Below are positions 1 to 11,262 of a stretch of 64,000 nucleotides of DNA, in pieces. The notes under the pieces are model-generated. The model did no database searches. It had not been told where the DNA came from and was given only the letters and a program-made list of their open reading frames with translations. The position numbers and the translations under genes were made by a program. This stretch comes from Clostridium weizhouense (GTDB lineage Bacteria; Bacillota; Clostridia; Clostridiales; Clostridiaceae), in assembly GCF_019431045.1 (NCBI RefSeq), contig NZ_JAHXPT010000014.1:39869-103868 (forward strand). The letters run 5' to 3'. Each line of letters opens with the position of its first letter. The stretch's first letter is position 1.

Positions 1-1348
1 ATGAATGTGGAGTAGCATCCTGCCCATTAGAAAGTTTATAATCTGCTGTACCTGTTTTTCCGCAAGTATTGGTTCCTTGAAAAATACTCCAACTACCATT
101 AACTCTAGAATCAACTAAGTTTTTCATATACTCTGTTATTATTTCAGCATCTTTTGCAGACATAACTTGTTTATTTACTTTTGGATCTATAGTTTTAACA
201 GTATTTCCATTTTGGTCAATTATAGTATTTACTAATTTAGGTTCCATCATTTTTCCATCATTTGCAATAGTACCTGCTACTAATGCCATTTGCATTGGCG
301 TTGCTAAAATACTACTTTGACCTATTCCAGTTTGAGCTATGCTACCAACCTCAGCTTTTTTCAATGTTGGAAACTGGCTTTTTTGTATTGTAAATCCATT
401 TGCTTCAATAGAGTTGTTAAAACCAAATTTTTCTGCTGTTTCTTTTAATTTATCGTTTCCTAATTCCATAGCTAAACCACCAAAAACTACATTACTAGAT
501 ACTCTAAATGCTTCTTTAAGATCTAACGAACCATATGCCGCTCCACCAGCGTTACTTAATGACTGCTTTTCATTAAAAACTAATTTACCATCATCTTGAA
601 ATGTTCTGTTAGTAATTCCAGCTATATTTTCTAAAGCACTTGTAAGTGTTATTGTCTTAAATGTTGATCCTGGAGGATACAATCCATATGTAGCTCTATT
701 AATTAATGGTGTATCCTCAGCTTTTCCTTCATTAGCTGCTTTCATAGAACCCGCTAAATCATTAGGATTATATGTTGGTTTAGATACCATTGCTAATACT
801 TCTCCCGTTTTGGGATTTAAAGCAACAACTGCCCCTTTATTATTTCCTAATGCATCATATGCAATTTTTTGAATATCTGGATCTAAAGTTGTTATTATAC
901 TATTACCAATCTTATTATTATCTTCACTTCTATTTTTAAACAAATCTTTTAATTTATCAAAACTAAAATCTTTAGTTAAATTTATTAATTCACCATTGAT
1001 AGAACTATCTGTTGTTAATTCCTTGCCATAGGAATCTTCAAGTCCTGTCCTCTTGTAAACTGGATCTACATATCCTAGAACATGAGTATATAAATCACCA
1101 TAAACATATTCTCTCTTTTGTGTAAGAGCATCTTTTCTTTCACTCTTCGTTAAAGCATTTTTATTTCTATCATATATGGTTCCTCTTAATACTTTATTTT
1201 GTTCAGCCCATATTCTCTTATTTCCTTGTTGCTCTGCAATATCTGGAGCTTTAAATACTTGAAAATAAGCAATATATGATATAAGACCTACAAAACAAAA
1301 TAAAAAAACAACCATTACCTTTTTTACACTATTTGAAATATCATTCAT
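1..1348 (-). CDS. class B penicillin-binding protein, 3' end outside window
   Basis: Peptidoglycan transpeptidase anchored in the membrane with its catalytic domain outside. The visible 449 residues start with a short cytoplasmic stretch and one membrane segment (about 10-29). A transpeptidase domain follows, with the SxxK motif STFK at 228-231 (nucleophile Ser228), an SSN motif near 280 and a KTGTAD box near 432. The length and single anchor fit PbpA/FtsI-type class B enzymes that pair with a SEDS polymerase. The ATG at 1348 has a GGAGGG ribosome site overlapping the 3' end of the upstream SEDS gene, 3 bases away, so the two are co-translated. The C-terminus lies beyond base 1. Whether it serves septation, elongation or sporulation cannot be told from sequence alone. 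Confidence 0.93.
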   Translation of the reverse strand, partial: MNDISNSVKKVMVVFLFCFVGLISYIAYFQVFKAPDIAEQQGNKRIWAEQNKVLRGTIYDRNKNALTKSERKDALTQKREYVYGDLYTHVLGYVDPVYKRTGLEDSYGKELTTDSSINGELINLTKDFSFDKLKDLFKNRSEDNNKIGNSIITTLDPDIQKIAYDALGNNKGAVVALNPKTGEVLAMVSKPTYNPNDLAGSMKAANEGKAEDTPLINRATYGLYPPGSTFKTITLTSALENIAGITNRTFQDDGKLVFNEKQSLSNAGGAAYGSLDLKEAFRVSSNVVFGGLAMELGNDKLKETAEKFGFNNSIEANGFTIQKSQFPTLKKAEVGSIAQTGIGQSSILATPMQMALVAGTIANDGKMMEPKLVNTIIDQNGNTVKTIDPKVNKQVMSAKDAEIITEYMKNLVDSRVNGSWSIFQGTNTCGKTGTADYKLSNGQDATPHS

Positions 1349-1351
1349 TGC

Positions 1352-2572
1352 TTATCCCTCCTCTGATATCTTCTGAAGTATAGCAAGTGAAAAGAACATA
1401 GTTATAACTGATGAACCTCCATAACTAATTAGAGGTAATGTAATACCTGTTAATGGTATTACTGCAAATACACCACCAATAATAACCAAAACTTGGCATG
1501 CTATCATTGAACTAAATCCTATTGTATTTAACTGAGAAAATCTATCTTTAATAATAAATGCTGATCTCATTCCTCTATAAAACATTAAGAAATATATAAT
1601 CATAACTCCAAGTCCAATAATTATTCCAAGTTCTTCACAAATTACTGCAAATATAAAATCTGAAGTATTAATTGGAACAAATCCTGGATATCCTTTTCCT
1701 AATCCGCTTCCAAAAAGCCCCCCAGATGAAATAGCATACATTCCCTCTACTATTTGATATCCTTGACCAGTTGGATCGCTCCAAGGATTTCTCCATATTT
1801 GTACTCTTTGTCTTACATGACCGAATAAATTGTAAGCAACAAAAGCTCCTGCTAAAAACAAAACTAAACTTATTATTACATATTTCTTTTTTCCTGTTCC
1901 AACATAAAGCATCGTAACTGCTATTCCAAAAAATATTAAAGCTGATCCCAAATCTTTTTGAAGAACCATACAACCTAATGAAAACATAACTACTAAAGCA
2001 GGTTCCCAAAGTTGTTTAAAATCTTCTATAATATTGTTTTTATCTTCATAACCTTGAAGTGCTGCAGCAAGATACAACACAAATGCTACCTTACCAAATT
2101 CTGATGGTTGGAATCCTGTACCGCCAATAAATATCCAGTTAGTTGATCCATTTACTTCTCTACCAAATATTAAAGCTAATGGCATTAGAATTAATGTTAT
2201 TCCCATGAATACCCATTTATATTTCCCAAATTCTCGTATGTCTGGTATTGATAGAATAATAACCATATAAATAATAATACCTGCTGTCACCCAAATTAAT
2301 TGTTTGAATGCAACATCACTATCTAATCTATATAACACAGCTATACCTATAACTGACAATATACATGAAAATATAAATAAAAACCTATCACCATTAGGAT
2401 AAAATTTTTTCATTAAAACTTTAGCCACAGTGATTAAAATACATATCATTAATCCCATATATATTGCACCTTTATCTATAGGATCTTTTAATATAGCTAA
2501 ATTAACAAAAAGTGCCATACACAATAAGTAAGTTAACACCATTAACTTGCTATCACCATTTTTCGTCCTCAC
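1352..2572 (-). CDS. FtsW/RodA/SpoVE family peptidoglycan glycosyltransferase
   Basis: SEDS-family membrane polymerase that joins lipid II into glycan strands, working with a class B PBP. The 406-residue protein is almost entirely hydrophobic with about ten membrane segments, and carries the family signature LISYGGSS close to the C-terminus. The start is a GTG at 2572 preceded by a GAGGTG ribosome site. It lies 24 bases after the FHA gene and 3 bases before the PBP gene, so the three form one operon, recalling the FHA-RodA-PbpA grouping of actinobacteria. FtsW, RodA and SpoVE cannot be separated by eye, so no symbol is given. Confidence 0.93.
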   Translation of the reverse strand: MRTKNGDSKLMVLTYLLCMALFVNLAILKDPIDKGAIYMGLMICILITVAKVLMKKFYPNGDRFLFIFSCILSVIGIAVLYRLDSDVAFKQLIWVTAGIIIYMVIILSIPDIREFGKYKWVFMGITLILMPLALIFGREVNGSTNWIFIGGTGFQPSEFGKVAFVLYLAAALQGYEDKNNIIEDFKQLWEPALVVMFSLGCMVLQKDLGSALIFFGIAVTMLYVGTGKKKYVIISLVLFLAGAFVAYNLFGHVRQRVQIWRNPWSDPTGQGYQIVEGMYAISSGGLFGSGLGKGYPGFVPINTSDFIFAVICEELGIIIGLGVMIIYFLMFYRGMRSAFIIKDRFSQLNTIGFSSMIACQVLVIIGGVFAVIPLTGITLPLISYGGSSVITMFFSLAILQKISEEG

Positions 2573-2596
2573 GATTTCACCTCATCCGCTAATCTT

Positions 2597-3043
2597 TTAG
2601 CTTAAAACTTTAAAAACAGAAGTTCCTATTCTTATTTCGTCTTTATTAGATAATTTTTGTTTACCTCTTATTTTATTTCCATTGACATAAGTACCGTTAG
2701 TACTTTCTAAATCTTCTATTATCAATCCCATATTCCGTACAATTATTTTCGCATGATTTCCTGATACATGTTGATCAGATAATACAATTGAATTATTATC
2801 TTTTCTTCCTATACTAATATCCATTCTTACTGGAATAACTGAGCCTTCTTTTAAGTCAGCATTAACACCACATCTTAATATTTCTAGTCCAAAATTTCCT
2901 CTAGAATGATTAATAGGTTTTCTTCTTTTTGAACCACCTTTAATATCTTTATACATTATTTTTAGAGCATAATAAATAATTACATATAATACAATAATAA
3001 AAATTACTCCAAATATTCCAGTAGATACTTTTGAAAAATTCAT
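2597..3043 (-). CDS. membrane-anchored FHA-domain protein
   Basis: 148 residues. One membrane segment (about 8-28) is followed by a basic linker and a C-terminal forkhead-associated domain (about 70-146) with the conserved SIGR, HVSGNHA and STNGTYVNG motifs that bind phosphothreonine peptides. It heads the operon with the SEDS polymerase and PBP. By analogy with FhaB-type proteins it may link a Ser/Thr kinase signal to wall synthesis; that role is inferred. No kinase gene is in the window. Confidence 0.88.
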   Translation of the reverse strand: MNFSKVSTGIFGVIFIIVLYVIIYYALKIMYKDIKGGSKRRKPINHSRGNFGLEILRCGVNADLKEGSVIPVRMDISIGRKDNNSIVLSDQHVSGNHAKIIVRNMGLIIEDLESTNGTYVNGNKIRGKQKLSNKDEIRIGTSVFKVLS

Positions 3044-3105
3044 AACTTCACCTCAATATCTATTTCCTATATCATAATAATGATTATACAACAAAAAAAT
3101 TAATT

Positions 3106-3143
3106 AGGCACATCAAAGAAAATATTAGTTCAAAAATGTGCCT
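3106..3143. repeat. family A mini element (end-only form)
   Basis: A 38-bp palindrome with perfect 8-bp ends (AGGCACAT / ATGTGCCT) matching the ends of the longer family A elements in this window. Read leftward it is followed by a T-rich run, so it may double as the uvrA terminator. It lies between the uvrA stop and the FHA gene start. Confidence 0.6.
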
Positions 3144-3175
3144 TATATTTTTTGGGATCTATTTTTTTATTTAAA

Positions 3176-5998
3176 TCATAATAATTTTTTTAAATACTTA
3201 CCTGTATACGACTCTTTTACTTTACATAGTTCTTCTGGTGTACCTGTTTTAATAATAGTACCACCTTTATCTCCACCTTCTGGTCCTAAATCTATCAAAT
3301 AATCTGCACATTTAATCATATCTAAATTATGTTCGATTACTACAACCGTATTTCCTGCATTTACTAATCTTTGCAATATCTGAATTAATCTATTAACATC
3401 ATCAACATGAAGACCAGTTGTAGGTTCATCTAAAATATATAGAGTCTTTCCTGTACTTCTTTTTGAAAGTTCTGTAGCTAGTTTTATTCTTTGAGCTTCT
3501 CCTCCTGATAGTTGAGTAGAAGGTTGACCTAATCTTATATAACCTAGCCCTACATCATTTAATGTTTTTAATTTATTTTTAATCCTTGGTATATTTTCAA
3601 AGAATTCCAAAGCTTCTTCAACTGTCATTTTTAATATATCATCTATATTTTTACCCTTATATTTAACTTCTAAAGTTTCTCTATTATATCTTTTTCCTTT
3701 ACATACTTCGCAAGGTACATAAACATCAGATAAAAATTGCATTTCAATTTTTATTATTCCATCTCCAGAACAAGCTTCACATCTTCCTCCTTTAACATTA
3801 AAACTAAATCTTCCTTGCTTATATCCTCTCATTTTAGCTTCATTAGTTTGAGAGAAAAGTTCTCTTATTATATCAAATGTTCCGGTATATGTAGCTGGAT
3901 TAGAACGTGGAGTTCTTCCTATAGGACTTTGGTCTATATCTATTATTTTATCTATGTTTTCATATCCTTTTATTTCTTTATACTTTCCTACTGGGTTTTT
4001 ACTCTTATTTATTATTCTATTTAATCCTTTATATAGTATTTCATTAACAAAAGTACTCTTTCCTGATCCAGAAACTCCTGTAACTATAGTAAAAGTTTCT
4101 AATGGAATAGATACATTTATATTCTTTAAATTATTTTCTTGTGCTCCAGTAACAGTTATTTGTTTTCCATTACCTTTTCTTCTTTCACTTGGTACATCAA
4201 TAAATTTTTCTCCTGTTAAATATTGTCCTGTAATTGATTCTTTACATTCTTTAATCTCATCAACAGTTCCTACTGCAACAACTTCTCCTCCATGCTCTCC
4301 AGCTCTAGGGCCAATATCAACAATACAATCTGCTTCTCTTATAGTATCTTCATCATGTTCAACAACAATAACAGTATTACCTACATCTCTTAAATTCTTT
4401 AAAGTTTTTATAAGTCTATCATTATCTCTTTGGTGAAGTCCTATACTAGGTTCATCTAATATATATAAAACCCCCATTAATGAAGATCCTATTTGAGTTG
4501 CTAATCTTATTCTTTGAGATTCTCCACCTGATAAAGTTCCTGATTTTCTTGATAGATTTAAATAATTAAGTCCAACATCAAGTAAAAATTGAAGTCTATT
4601 TCTAATTTCCTTTACAATTTGTTCACTAATTATCTTATTCTTCTCAGAAAATTCTATGCTATTTAAAAAATCTAATTCTTCATTTATTGGCAAATTGGTA
4701 AACTCATATATATTTTTTCTACCAACTTTAACTGCTAATGCTTCTTTTTTTAATCTTGCCCCTTTACATTTAGGACAAAAATTATCACTCATATATTGCT
4801 CAATTTCGCCTTTTATATAATCTGAATTAGTTTCTCTATATCTTCTTTTTAAGGCATTTATTTCACCCTCAAATGCATAATTGTAAGTAGCTTTTACACC
4901 TTCTTTAGTATAAGTTACTTTAAGCTTCTTTCCATTAGTTCCATATAATAATAAATCAATTTCTTCTTTAGTTAAATCCTTTATTGGTACATTTAAATGT
5001 AACCCACACTCTTTCTCTAATGCTTTTAATATTGCATATGTCCAAGAATCTTCTTTTAGTCTACCTGATCCCCAACTTGCTACTGCACCATCCATTATAC
5101 TAAGGTCTTTATTAGGAATAACTAATTTTTCATCAATCTCAAATAATGTTCCTAATCCGTCACAGTAATCACATTTTCCAAATGGTGAATTAAACGAAAA
5201 TAACCTAGGTGCAAGTTCATCTAAGCTTATTCCGCAATCTGGACAAGAAAATCTTTCACTAAATAAAACATCCTCTTTTCCTATAATATTAGCTATTACT
5301 AATCCTTCTCCAAGTTTTAAAGCAGACTCAATAGATTCTGACAATCTTCCTGCTATATCCTCTTTTATAACAATTCTGTCTATAACTGCTTCTATATTAT
5401 GTTTTTTAGTTTTTTCTAATATAACTTCTTCTTCAGTTAAATCATATATTTCCCCATCTATCCTAGCTCTAATAAAACCATTTCTTTTTATGTTCTCTAA
5501 TATCTTTTCATGATTACCCTTTCTTCCACGAACTACTGGTGCTAATATTTGAATCTTAGTTTTATCCCCATAAGACATTATTTTATCTACTATTTGATCC
5601 ACAGACTGTTGTGAAATCTCTTTGCCACACTTAGGACAATGTGGAACACCAACTCTTGCGTACAATAATCTTAAATAATCATAAATTTCTGTTATAGTTC
5701 CAACTGTAGATCTTGGATTTTTGCTTGTAGTCTTTTGATCTATCGATATTGCTGGAGATAATCCTTCTATGTATTCTACATCTGGTTTATCCATTTGACC
5801 TAAAAATTGTCTTGCATAAGAAGATAATGATTCTACGTAACGTCTTTGCCCTTCAGCATATAATGTATCAAAAGCTAACGAAGATTTTCCTGACCCTGAT
5901 AACCCAGTAAATACAACTAACTTATCTCTGGGTATTTCTAAACTTACATTTTTTAAATTATTAACTTTTGCTCCCTTAATTACTATCTTATCGTTCAT
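3176..5998 (-). CDS. uvrA: excinuclease ABC subunit A
   Basis: DNA-damage recognition ATPase of nucleotide excision repair. The 940 residues match the usual family length. Two ABC ATPase halves are visible: Walker A GLSGSGKS near residue 32 and GVSGSGKST near 640, each paired with an LSGGE(S/A)QRI signature. Zinc-binding CxxC pairs include CPDCG...CDYCDG near 250-280 and CEACSGDG...CEVCKG near 735-765. It follows uvrB on the same strand, but a 480-bp gap with a dispersed repeat separates them, so it may have its own promoter. No LexA-like box was seen directly upstream of uvrA. Confidence 0.98.
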   Translation of the reverse strand: MNDKIVIKGAKVNNLKNVSLEIPRDKLVVFTGLSGSGKSSLAFDTLYAEGQRRYVESLSSYARQFLGQMDKPDVEYIEGLSPAISIDQKTTSKNPRSTVGTITEIYDYLRLLYARVGVPHCPKCGKEISQQSVDQIVDKIMSYGDKTKIQILAPVVRGRKGNHEKILENIKRNGFIRARIDGEIYDLTEEEVILEKTKKHNIEAVIDRIVIKEDIAGRLSESIESALKLGEGLVIANIIGKEDVLFSERFSCPDCGISLDELAPRLFSFNSPFGKCDYCDGLGTLFEIDEKLVIPNKDLSIMDGAVASWGSGRLKEDSWTYAILKALEKECGLHLNVPIKDLTKEEIDLLLYGTNGKKLKVTYTKEGVKATYNYAFEGEINALKRRYRETNSDYIKGEIEQYMSDNFCPKCKGARLKKEALAVKVGRKNIYEFTNLPINEELDFLNSIEFSEKNKIISEQIVKEIRNRLQFLLDVGLNYLNLSRKSGTLSGGESQRIRLATQIGSSLMGVLYILDEPSIGLHQRDNDRLIKTLKNLRDVGNTVIVVEHDEDTIREADCIVDIGPRAGEHGGEVVAVGTVDEIKECKESITGQYLTGEKFIDVPSERRKGNGKQITVTGAQENNLKNINVSIPLETFTIVTGVSGSGKSTFVNEILYKGLNRIINKSKNPVGKYKEIKGYENIDKIIDIDQSPIGRTPRSNPATYTGTFDIIRELFSQTNEAKMRGYKQGRFSFNVKGGRCEACSGDGIIKIEMQFLSDVYVPCEVCKGKRYNRETLEVKYKGKNIDDILKMTVEEALEFFENIPRIKNKLKTLNDVGLGYIRLGQPSTQLSGGEAQRIKLATELSKRSTGKTLYILDEPTTGLHVDDVNRLIQILQRLVNAGNTVVVIEHNLDMIKCADYLIDLGPEGGDKGGTIIKTGTPEELCKVKESYTGKYLKKLL

Positions 5999-6322
5999 AC
6001 TACCCCTCTTTTCTAATATGCTTTAAAATACCAGTTAATTATTATACTAAATACTAATATTGTTCTAAAACATAATCTTAAATTTAATTTTCAATACACT
6101 TAATATAAAAATTCTTTAACTTAATATATTAGAAATATAAAAATAAGGGAATCATTGTATCTTCAACTTTATTATAAGTAATATTCAAAAAAATAATAAA
6201 TCTATATATTTAATCTAATATTCTTTTATCTGTCTAAAGCCTTATCATTTAATAATACTGCAAATAATATAAATTATTATGAATATATTATTAAATTAAT
6301 CTTACAACTGTATTCCCTATTT

Positions 6323-6480
6323 AGGCATATTCAAAAAATAATAAGTTAATCTCTTGGTCTATTTTGTGTCATACTTCGTCAGCGAACTCTCGCAATAGCC
6401 CGACTATTCCGAGGCTTCACTCCCTTGTCTGACGCAAAATATCCTCAAAATCTTTGACTTATTATTTTATTTCATATACC
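6323..6480. repeat. family A long element, copy 1
   Basis: About 158 bp between uvrA and uvrB, ending 4 bases from the uvrB stop. It begins AGGCATATTCAAAAAATAAT and ends with a related inverted sequence (ATTATTTTATTTCATATACCT). Inner arms ATTTTGTGTC / GACGCAAAAT can also pair, so the whole unit folds as a long imperfect hairpin. The rest of the 5999-6484 gap is plain AT-rich sequence with nothing I recognise. Confidence 0.75.
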
Positions 6481-6484
6481 TTAA

Positions 6485-8452
6485 TTATTTTTTTAAATTT
6501 TCTATTAAATCCCTTAATTCAGCCGCTCTTTCGAATTGTAAATTCTTTGCAGCTAATAACATTTCTGATGTATAATCTTTTATCAACTTATCTTTTTCCT
6601 TCTTTGTAAGTTTCTTATTTTCTTCAACCCTATATTCTTCAACTTCCTCTGAAACTTTAGTAGCTTCTATAACATCCCTAACTTCTTTATTAATAGTTGT
6701 TGGAGTTATATTATGTTTTTCATTATATTTTATTTGAATTTCTCTTCTTCTCTTTGTTTCACTTATTGCTTTATCCATAGATTTAGTAATATTGTCTGCA
6801 TACATTATTACCTTACTCTCTGCATTTCTAGCAGCTCTTCCTATTGTTTGGATTAATGATGTCTCTGATCTTAAAAATCCTTCTTTATCTGCATCTAATA
6901 TTGCCACAAGAGCAACTTCTGGAATATCAAGACCTTCCCTTAAAAGGTTTATTCCAACTAAAACATCAAACTCTCCAAGTCTTAAATCTCTGATAATTTT
7001 CATTCTTTCAATTGTATCTATATCTGAATGCATATAAGTTGTTTTAATTCCTAGTTCAATTAAATACTTAGTTAAATCTTCTGCCATTCTTTTGGTTAAT
7101 GTAGTTATTAGAGTTCTAAAACCTTTTTCTGATGTTTCTTTAATTTGCGCATATAAATCATCTATTTGTCCTTTAACAGGTTTAATTATAATTTCTGGAT
7201 CTAATAGCCCTGTTGGTCTTATAACCTGCTCTGCTATCTCTTTTGAATGTTCCATTTCATATAGCGCTGGTGTAGCACTTACAAATACCACTTGATCAAT
7301 TTTCTTTTCAAATTCCTCAAACTTTAATGGTCTATTATCATAAGCACATGGAAGTCTGAATCCGTAATCTACTAAAGTATTCTTTCTTGACCTATCACCT
7401 GCATACATAGCCCTAACTTGTGGCAAGGTAACATGACTTTCGTCTATAAACATTAAAAAATCATCTGGAAAATAATCTATTAAAGTTTTAGGTGGAGTTC
7501 CTGGACTTCTACCATCTAAAATTCTTGAATAATTCTCTATACCACTGCAATAACCCATTTCTTTCATCATCTCAATATCAAAATTAGTTCTTTGTCTTAA
7601 TCTTTGAGCTTCTAAAAGTTTTTCTTGTGAATTAAGTTCTCTTAATCTATCCTCTAATTCATCTTCTATTTGCACAATAGCTTTATCTACTCTTTCCTTT
7701 GATGTTGCAAAGTGAGATGCAGGAAATATAGATACATGATTTCTTTCACCAATTATTGTTCCCGTTAATACATCAAATTCTCTTATTCTATCTATTTCAT
7801 CTCCAAAAAACTCAATTCTAATTCCTTTACTTGAAGTTGAAGATGGAATTATATCTAATAAATCTCCTCTAACTCTAAAAGTACCTCTAGAAAAATCTAT
7901 ATCATTTCGTTCATACTGAATTTCTATAAGCTTCTTTATAATCTCATCTCGTTCTTTTTCCATACCTTTTCTTAGGCTTATAGTTAATTTTTTATATTCG
8001 TCTGGATTACCAAGACCATAAATGCATGAAACAGATGCTACAATTATTACATCTCTTCTTTCAAAAAGAGCTGATGTAGCTGAATGTCTAAGTTTATCTA
8101 TTTCATCATTTATAGAAGCATCCTTTTCAATAAAAGTATCAGTTTGTGGTACATACGCCTCTGGTTGATAATAATCATAATAAGATACAAAATATTCAAC
8201 TATATTCTCCGGAAAAAATTCCTTAAACTCAGAACATAATTGAGCCGCTAATGTCTTATTATGTGCCAAAATTATTGTAGGTCTTTGAAGTCTTTCTATG
8301 ATATTAGCCATAGTAAAAGTTTTACCTGACCCAGTTACTCCAAGTAATGTTTGCCCTCTATTATTATTTTTTATAGATTTTACTAGTTTATTTATTGCTT
8401 CTGGCTGATCTCCTGTTGGTTTAAATTTTGAATGTATTTTAAAATTCCCCAT
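6485..8452 (-). CDS. uvrB: excinuclease ABC subunit B
   Basis: Helicase-like damage-verification subunit of nucleotide excision repair that works with UvrA and UvrC. From the N-terminus it shows the motif PTGDQPEAI, Walker A GVTGSGKT (about 39-46), the damage-probing beta-hairpin region [16 protein letters not shown], helicase motifs including DESHV, and a C-terminal UVR domain that contacts UvrC. I start at the ATG at 8452 (655 aa, beginning [10 protein letters not shown]); the GTG nine bases upstream is part of the GAGGTG ribosome site. A LexA-type operator lies just upstream. Confidence 0.97.
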   Translation of the reverse strand: MGNFKIHSKFKPTGDQPEAINKLVKSIKNNNRGQTLLGVTGSGKTFTMANIIERLQRPTIILAHNKTLAAQLCSEFKEFFPENIVEYFVSYYDYYQPEAYVPQTDTFIEKDASINDEIDKLRHSATSALFERRDVIIVASVSCIYGLGNPDEYKKLTISLRKGMEKERDEIIKKLIEIQYERNDIDFSRGTFRVRGDLLDIIPSSTSSKGIRIEFFGDEIDRIREFDVLTGTIIGERNHVSIFPASHFATSKERVDKAIVQIEDELEDRLRELNSQEKLLEAQRLRQRTNFDIEMMKEMGYCSGIENYSRILDGRSPGTPPKTLIDYFPDDFLMFIDESHVTLPQVRAMYAGDRSRKNTLVDYGFRLPCAYDNRPLKFEEFEKKIDQVVFVSATPALYEMEHSKEIAEQVIRPTGLLDPEIIIKPVKGQIDDLYAQIKETSEKGFRTLITTLTKRMAEDLTKYLIELGIKTTYMHSDIDTIERMKIIRDLRLGEFDVLVGINLLREGLDIPEVALVAILDADKEGFLRSETSLIQTIGRAARNAESKVIMYADNITKSMDKAISETKRRREIQIKYNEKHNITPTTINKEVRDVIEATKVSEEVEEYRVEENKKLTKKEKDKLIKDYTSEMLLAAKNLQFERAAELRDLIENLKK

Positions 8453-8471
8453 ATATAACACCTCATTTTTG

Positions 8472-8485
8472 CGAACAAATATTCG
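8472..8485. promoter_or_regulatory. LexA (SOS) operator of uvrB
   Basis: CGAACAAATATTCG, a near-perfect match to the Gram-positive SOS box CGAAC-N4-GTTCG (one mismatch in the right half-site), placed about 20 bases upstream of the uvrB start. uvrB is a classic LexA target in Firmicutes, so motif and context agree. Confidence 0.75.
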
Positions 8486-8599
8486 TATGTATTGTATTTA
8501 TATTTTACTTTTCATTATAAATTAAGTCAACAATTCATTAAATATTATTAAAAGAATAAAAAAAGAGATAAAATATAAAAATTCTATCTCCATAATCTC

Positions 8600-9910
8600 T
8601 TAATTCTTTTTATCGTTATTTAATTTATCAGATTCTTTTAGTTTATCTAGTATTTGAGAAAAGTCATTCTCTTTAATCATTACTTTATCTTTTGCTTCAA
8701 CAGCTCTAGGAACTAAAAGCATACCAATATTTGTACCCTTACTAATTCTTATAGGTAAACTACTTATTGTTCCATTCATATCTTTAATTTTCAAAGTAAT
8801 ATTATATAAATTCTCTTTTATAATAGAATACATTTCAGCTTGTGAATTTATTATTTTGTCATTTACTGAAAGCAGTTTACTTCCTGCTTTTATACCTAAA
8901 TCATAAGCTATAGATTTAGGTAATACATCTAATATTACTAATCCTTCTTCATCGCTCATAAACTTAGGTTCTAATATATCTTCTCTATTTTTTTGAGTTC
9001 TTATCATTAATTCATGTCCAAGTGGCGCAAATATTATTAATAATAATTCTCCTACAATTCCAAATCTAGCCACTTGAGAAACCAAAGTTAACAGTAATCC
9101 ATAAGCTATAATATATTTACCTGAAGATAAAGCTTTTTCTCTTTTATTCTTAGTGAAAGTAACACTTGAATAACCTAATACTGCATAAAGTGGCATTATT
9201 GATATCATTGTAAAAGATAATAAATTAATATCTCCACTTCCATGAATAAAAGGCCAACTATTAGGAGTTTGTATAGCTGTTGTTATGTAATTACCAGCAT
9301 CCTTATCTGCCATAACTGATATTAATATAGCTATAGATAAGAGCCAATATCTATTAAGTGCAAAACCACCTATTATTTTTCCTCCCTTATTGGCAAATAC
9401 CGGTATAGATCCTCTATCACCATCTATCATAACCAATAAACCTTCAATAATATGTAACACTCCTACAAAAGTCATAAGATACATTATATCAATCTTAAAA
9501 ACCATATTCTCTTTTATTCCAGGTATAAAATTACCTAATAAAGTTATACCTACACTTATCAAACCTAATATAGCTCCTGAATATGAAAAACAGATAAATC
9601 TAGGTTTTATAAACATTAAAACTATTGAAATTCCAAATAAGTAGAATATACCTGAATTTTCTCCGAATCTTATTCCAAGCATACTATTAATAACACTTAC
9701 CATTGTTCCAGCTAGTATTCCTAAAACAATTTGTGAAAGTGTAAGCTCTAGAGGAGTATTTACACTTTCCCCTAAAATCATTTTCTGCATTATAACTAAT
9801 TTTCTATTTTTTAGATATAAAATTACGCCTAAAAGAATTAATATTAACATTAAAGTAGGTTCAACTATTGCCTCTGCAACACCTCTTAATGTGTATAGTA
9901 ATAAATCCAT
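8600..9910 (-). CDS. MinJ-like multi-span membrane protein with C-terminal PDZ domain
   Basis: 436 residues with about eight membrane segments in the first 300, followed by a PDZ-like domain (about 310-400, with the ligand-loop-like stretch GLVILDVLPKSIAYDLGIKAG). Topology, length and position between ctpB and uvrB match B. subtilis MinJ (YvjD), the topological factor bridging DivIVA and MinD at division sites. It starts 2 bases after the ctpB stop and its ribosome site overlaps the ctpB 3' end, so the two are translationally linked. Orthology to MinJ rests on synteny and architecture; the role in division is inferred. Confidence 0.72.
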   Translation of the reverse strand: MDLLLYTLRGVAEAIVEPTLMLILILLGVILYLKNRKLVIMQKMILGESVNTPLELTLSQIVLGILAGTMVSVINSMLGIRFGENSGIFYLFGISIVLMFIKPRFICFSYSGAILGLISVGITLLGNFIPGIKENMVFKIDIMYLMTFVGVLHIIEGLLVMIDGDRGSIPVFANKGGKIIGGFALNRYWLLSIAILISVMADKDAGNYITTAIQTPNSWPFIHGSGDINLLSFTMISIMPLYAVLGYSSVTFTKNKREKALSSGKYIIAYGLLLTLVSQVARFGIVGELLLIIFAPLGHELMIRTQKNREDILEPKFMSDEEGLVILDVLPKSIAYDLGIKAGSKLLSVNDKIINSQAEMYSIIKENLYNITLKIKDMNGTISSLPIRISKGTNIGMLLVPRAVEAKDKVMIKENDFSQILDKLKESDKLNNDKKN

Positions 9911-9912
9911 TA

Positions 9913-11178
9913 TTAATCCCCCTGATTTATCTTTCCATTTATAACTTCTAGAGCTTTAGTAAATTGTGGATCTTTCGCTCTACTATAAACTTGTTCTGAT
10001 AATTCTTTTGGTATTTGTACTTCATAATCTGGTTCTATACCCTTTTTATGAATATTCTCTCCATTTGGTGTATAATATTTTGAAACTGTAACTTTAAGTC
10101 CACCAATATCATTTGAAAACTTAACAGGTTGTTGCACAATTCCTTTTCCAAATGTAGTAGTACCTATAATAGTTGCTACTTTATAATCTCTTAATGCCCC
10201 TGTTACTACTTCTGAAGCACTAGCACTTCCACCATCTACAAGTAAAACTAAAGGTAATCCTTGTTCAATACCTCCAATTGATGGTGAATCAGCCCTATTT
10301 TCATATTTATCTATTGTATATGTTATTGTCTTCCCTTCAGGTATAAATTGTGATGCTACTCCAACTGCTTCTGAAAGAAGTCCTCCACCATTTCCTCTTA
10401 AATCTAAAATTAACCCTTTCATTCCAGCATTCTTTAATTCAGTTAATTTACTTTTAAAATCATTTGTAAGATTCTCATCCATAAAAGAAGTTAATTGAAT
10501 ATATCCAACTGAAGAATTTATCATTTCTCCCTTTATAGACTCTACTTTTATCACATCTCTCATTATTTTAATATCAAAAGGTGCACTATTTGCTCTTAAA
10601 ATATTTAGTTTAACTTCAACCTTTTCTTTTCCACTAAGCATTGATACCGCTTGCTCAAGGTCATTTCCTTTTAATTCTACATCATTAACTTTTAAAATAA
10701 CATCTCCTGCTTGTAACCCTGCTTTTTCAGCTGGTGATCCTTCCATTGGAGAGATTACTGTTATTTTTTCATCTTTTACCCCTACTTGAACTCCTATCCC
10801 CATAAAACTTCCAGTAGTTTGTTCCATAAATTTATCAAACTCTTTTTTGTTCATAAAAACAGTATACGGATCCTCTAAAGAAGCAGTCATTCCTTTCATT
10901 GCTCCTTCTAATAAAACATTATCATCAATTTCTCCATCGAATCTAGATATTAAAGCATTACGTACTTCAAACAATGCTGAATATTTATCTATATCCTTAA
11001 TTTGTTTTAGCTCACTTGAAACTTCTGTTGATGTTTTAGTTAATAAAATGCCTTTAGTAGCTAAATAATTTCCTATAAATAAAAATCCACCTGCTGTAAT
11101 AAAAAATATAGCTATTATAATTATAATAAAAAAGGATTTACTCATTTTGAAATTATTACTTCTTTTTAAATTCTTCAC
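9913..11178 (-). CDS. S41 family carboxy-terminal processing protease (CtpB-like)
   Basis: Secreted or membrane-anchored serine protease. The 421 residues comprise an N-terminal anchor (about 14-40), a PDZ domain (about 122-195) and a C-terminal S41 catalytic domain with the Ser-containing SASASE stretch at 318-323 and the Lys of TTFGKG at 345, the expected Ser-Lys dyad. The start is GTG at 11178 with GGGAG upstream. B. subtilis CtpB sits in the same place next to ftsEX and cleaves SpoIVFA during sporulation; a similar role is plausible but not shown here. Confidence 0.92.
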   Translation of the reverse strand: MKNLKRSNNFKMSKSFFIIIIIAIFFITAGGFLFIGNYLATKGILLTKTSTEVSSELKQIKDIDKYSALFEVRNALISRFDGEIDDNVLLEGAMKGMTASLEDPYTVFMNKKEFDKFMEQTTGSFMGIGVQVGVKDEKITVISPMEGSPAEKAGLQAGDVILKVNDVELKGNDLEQAVSMLSGKEKVEVKLNILRANSAPFDIKIMRDVIKVESIKGEMINSSVGYIQLTSFMDENLTNDFKSKLTELKNAGMKGLILDLRGNGGGLLSEAVGVASQFIPEGKTITYTIDKYENRADSPSIGGIEQGLPLVLLVDGGSASASEVVTGALRDYKVATIIGTTTFGKGIVQQPVKFSNDIGGLKVTVSKYYTPNGENIHKKGIEPDYEVQIPKELSEQVYSRAKDPQFTKALEVINGKINQGD

Positions 11179-11262
11179 ATTTAAAGACTCCCTTGCATAT
11201 ATTCTGTTAAAAAAAATAATAAACCATTATTCATATATATTTTGTTGAATTTACCTTATTAA

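Noticed and set aside
1668..2009. 113-codon minus-strand frame inside the FtsW-like gene
   Set aside because: Out-of-frame shadow; the FtsW frame is strongly supported.
3954..4436. Long plus-strand open frames inside uvrA (also 3737-4024)
   Set aside because: They are antisense shadows of uvrA, without ribosome sites or recognisable products.
6323..6480. Possible CRISPR or attenuator at the uvrA-uvrB gap
   Set aside because: There are no regularly spaced direct repeats; the sequence matches dispersed elements elsewhere in the window.
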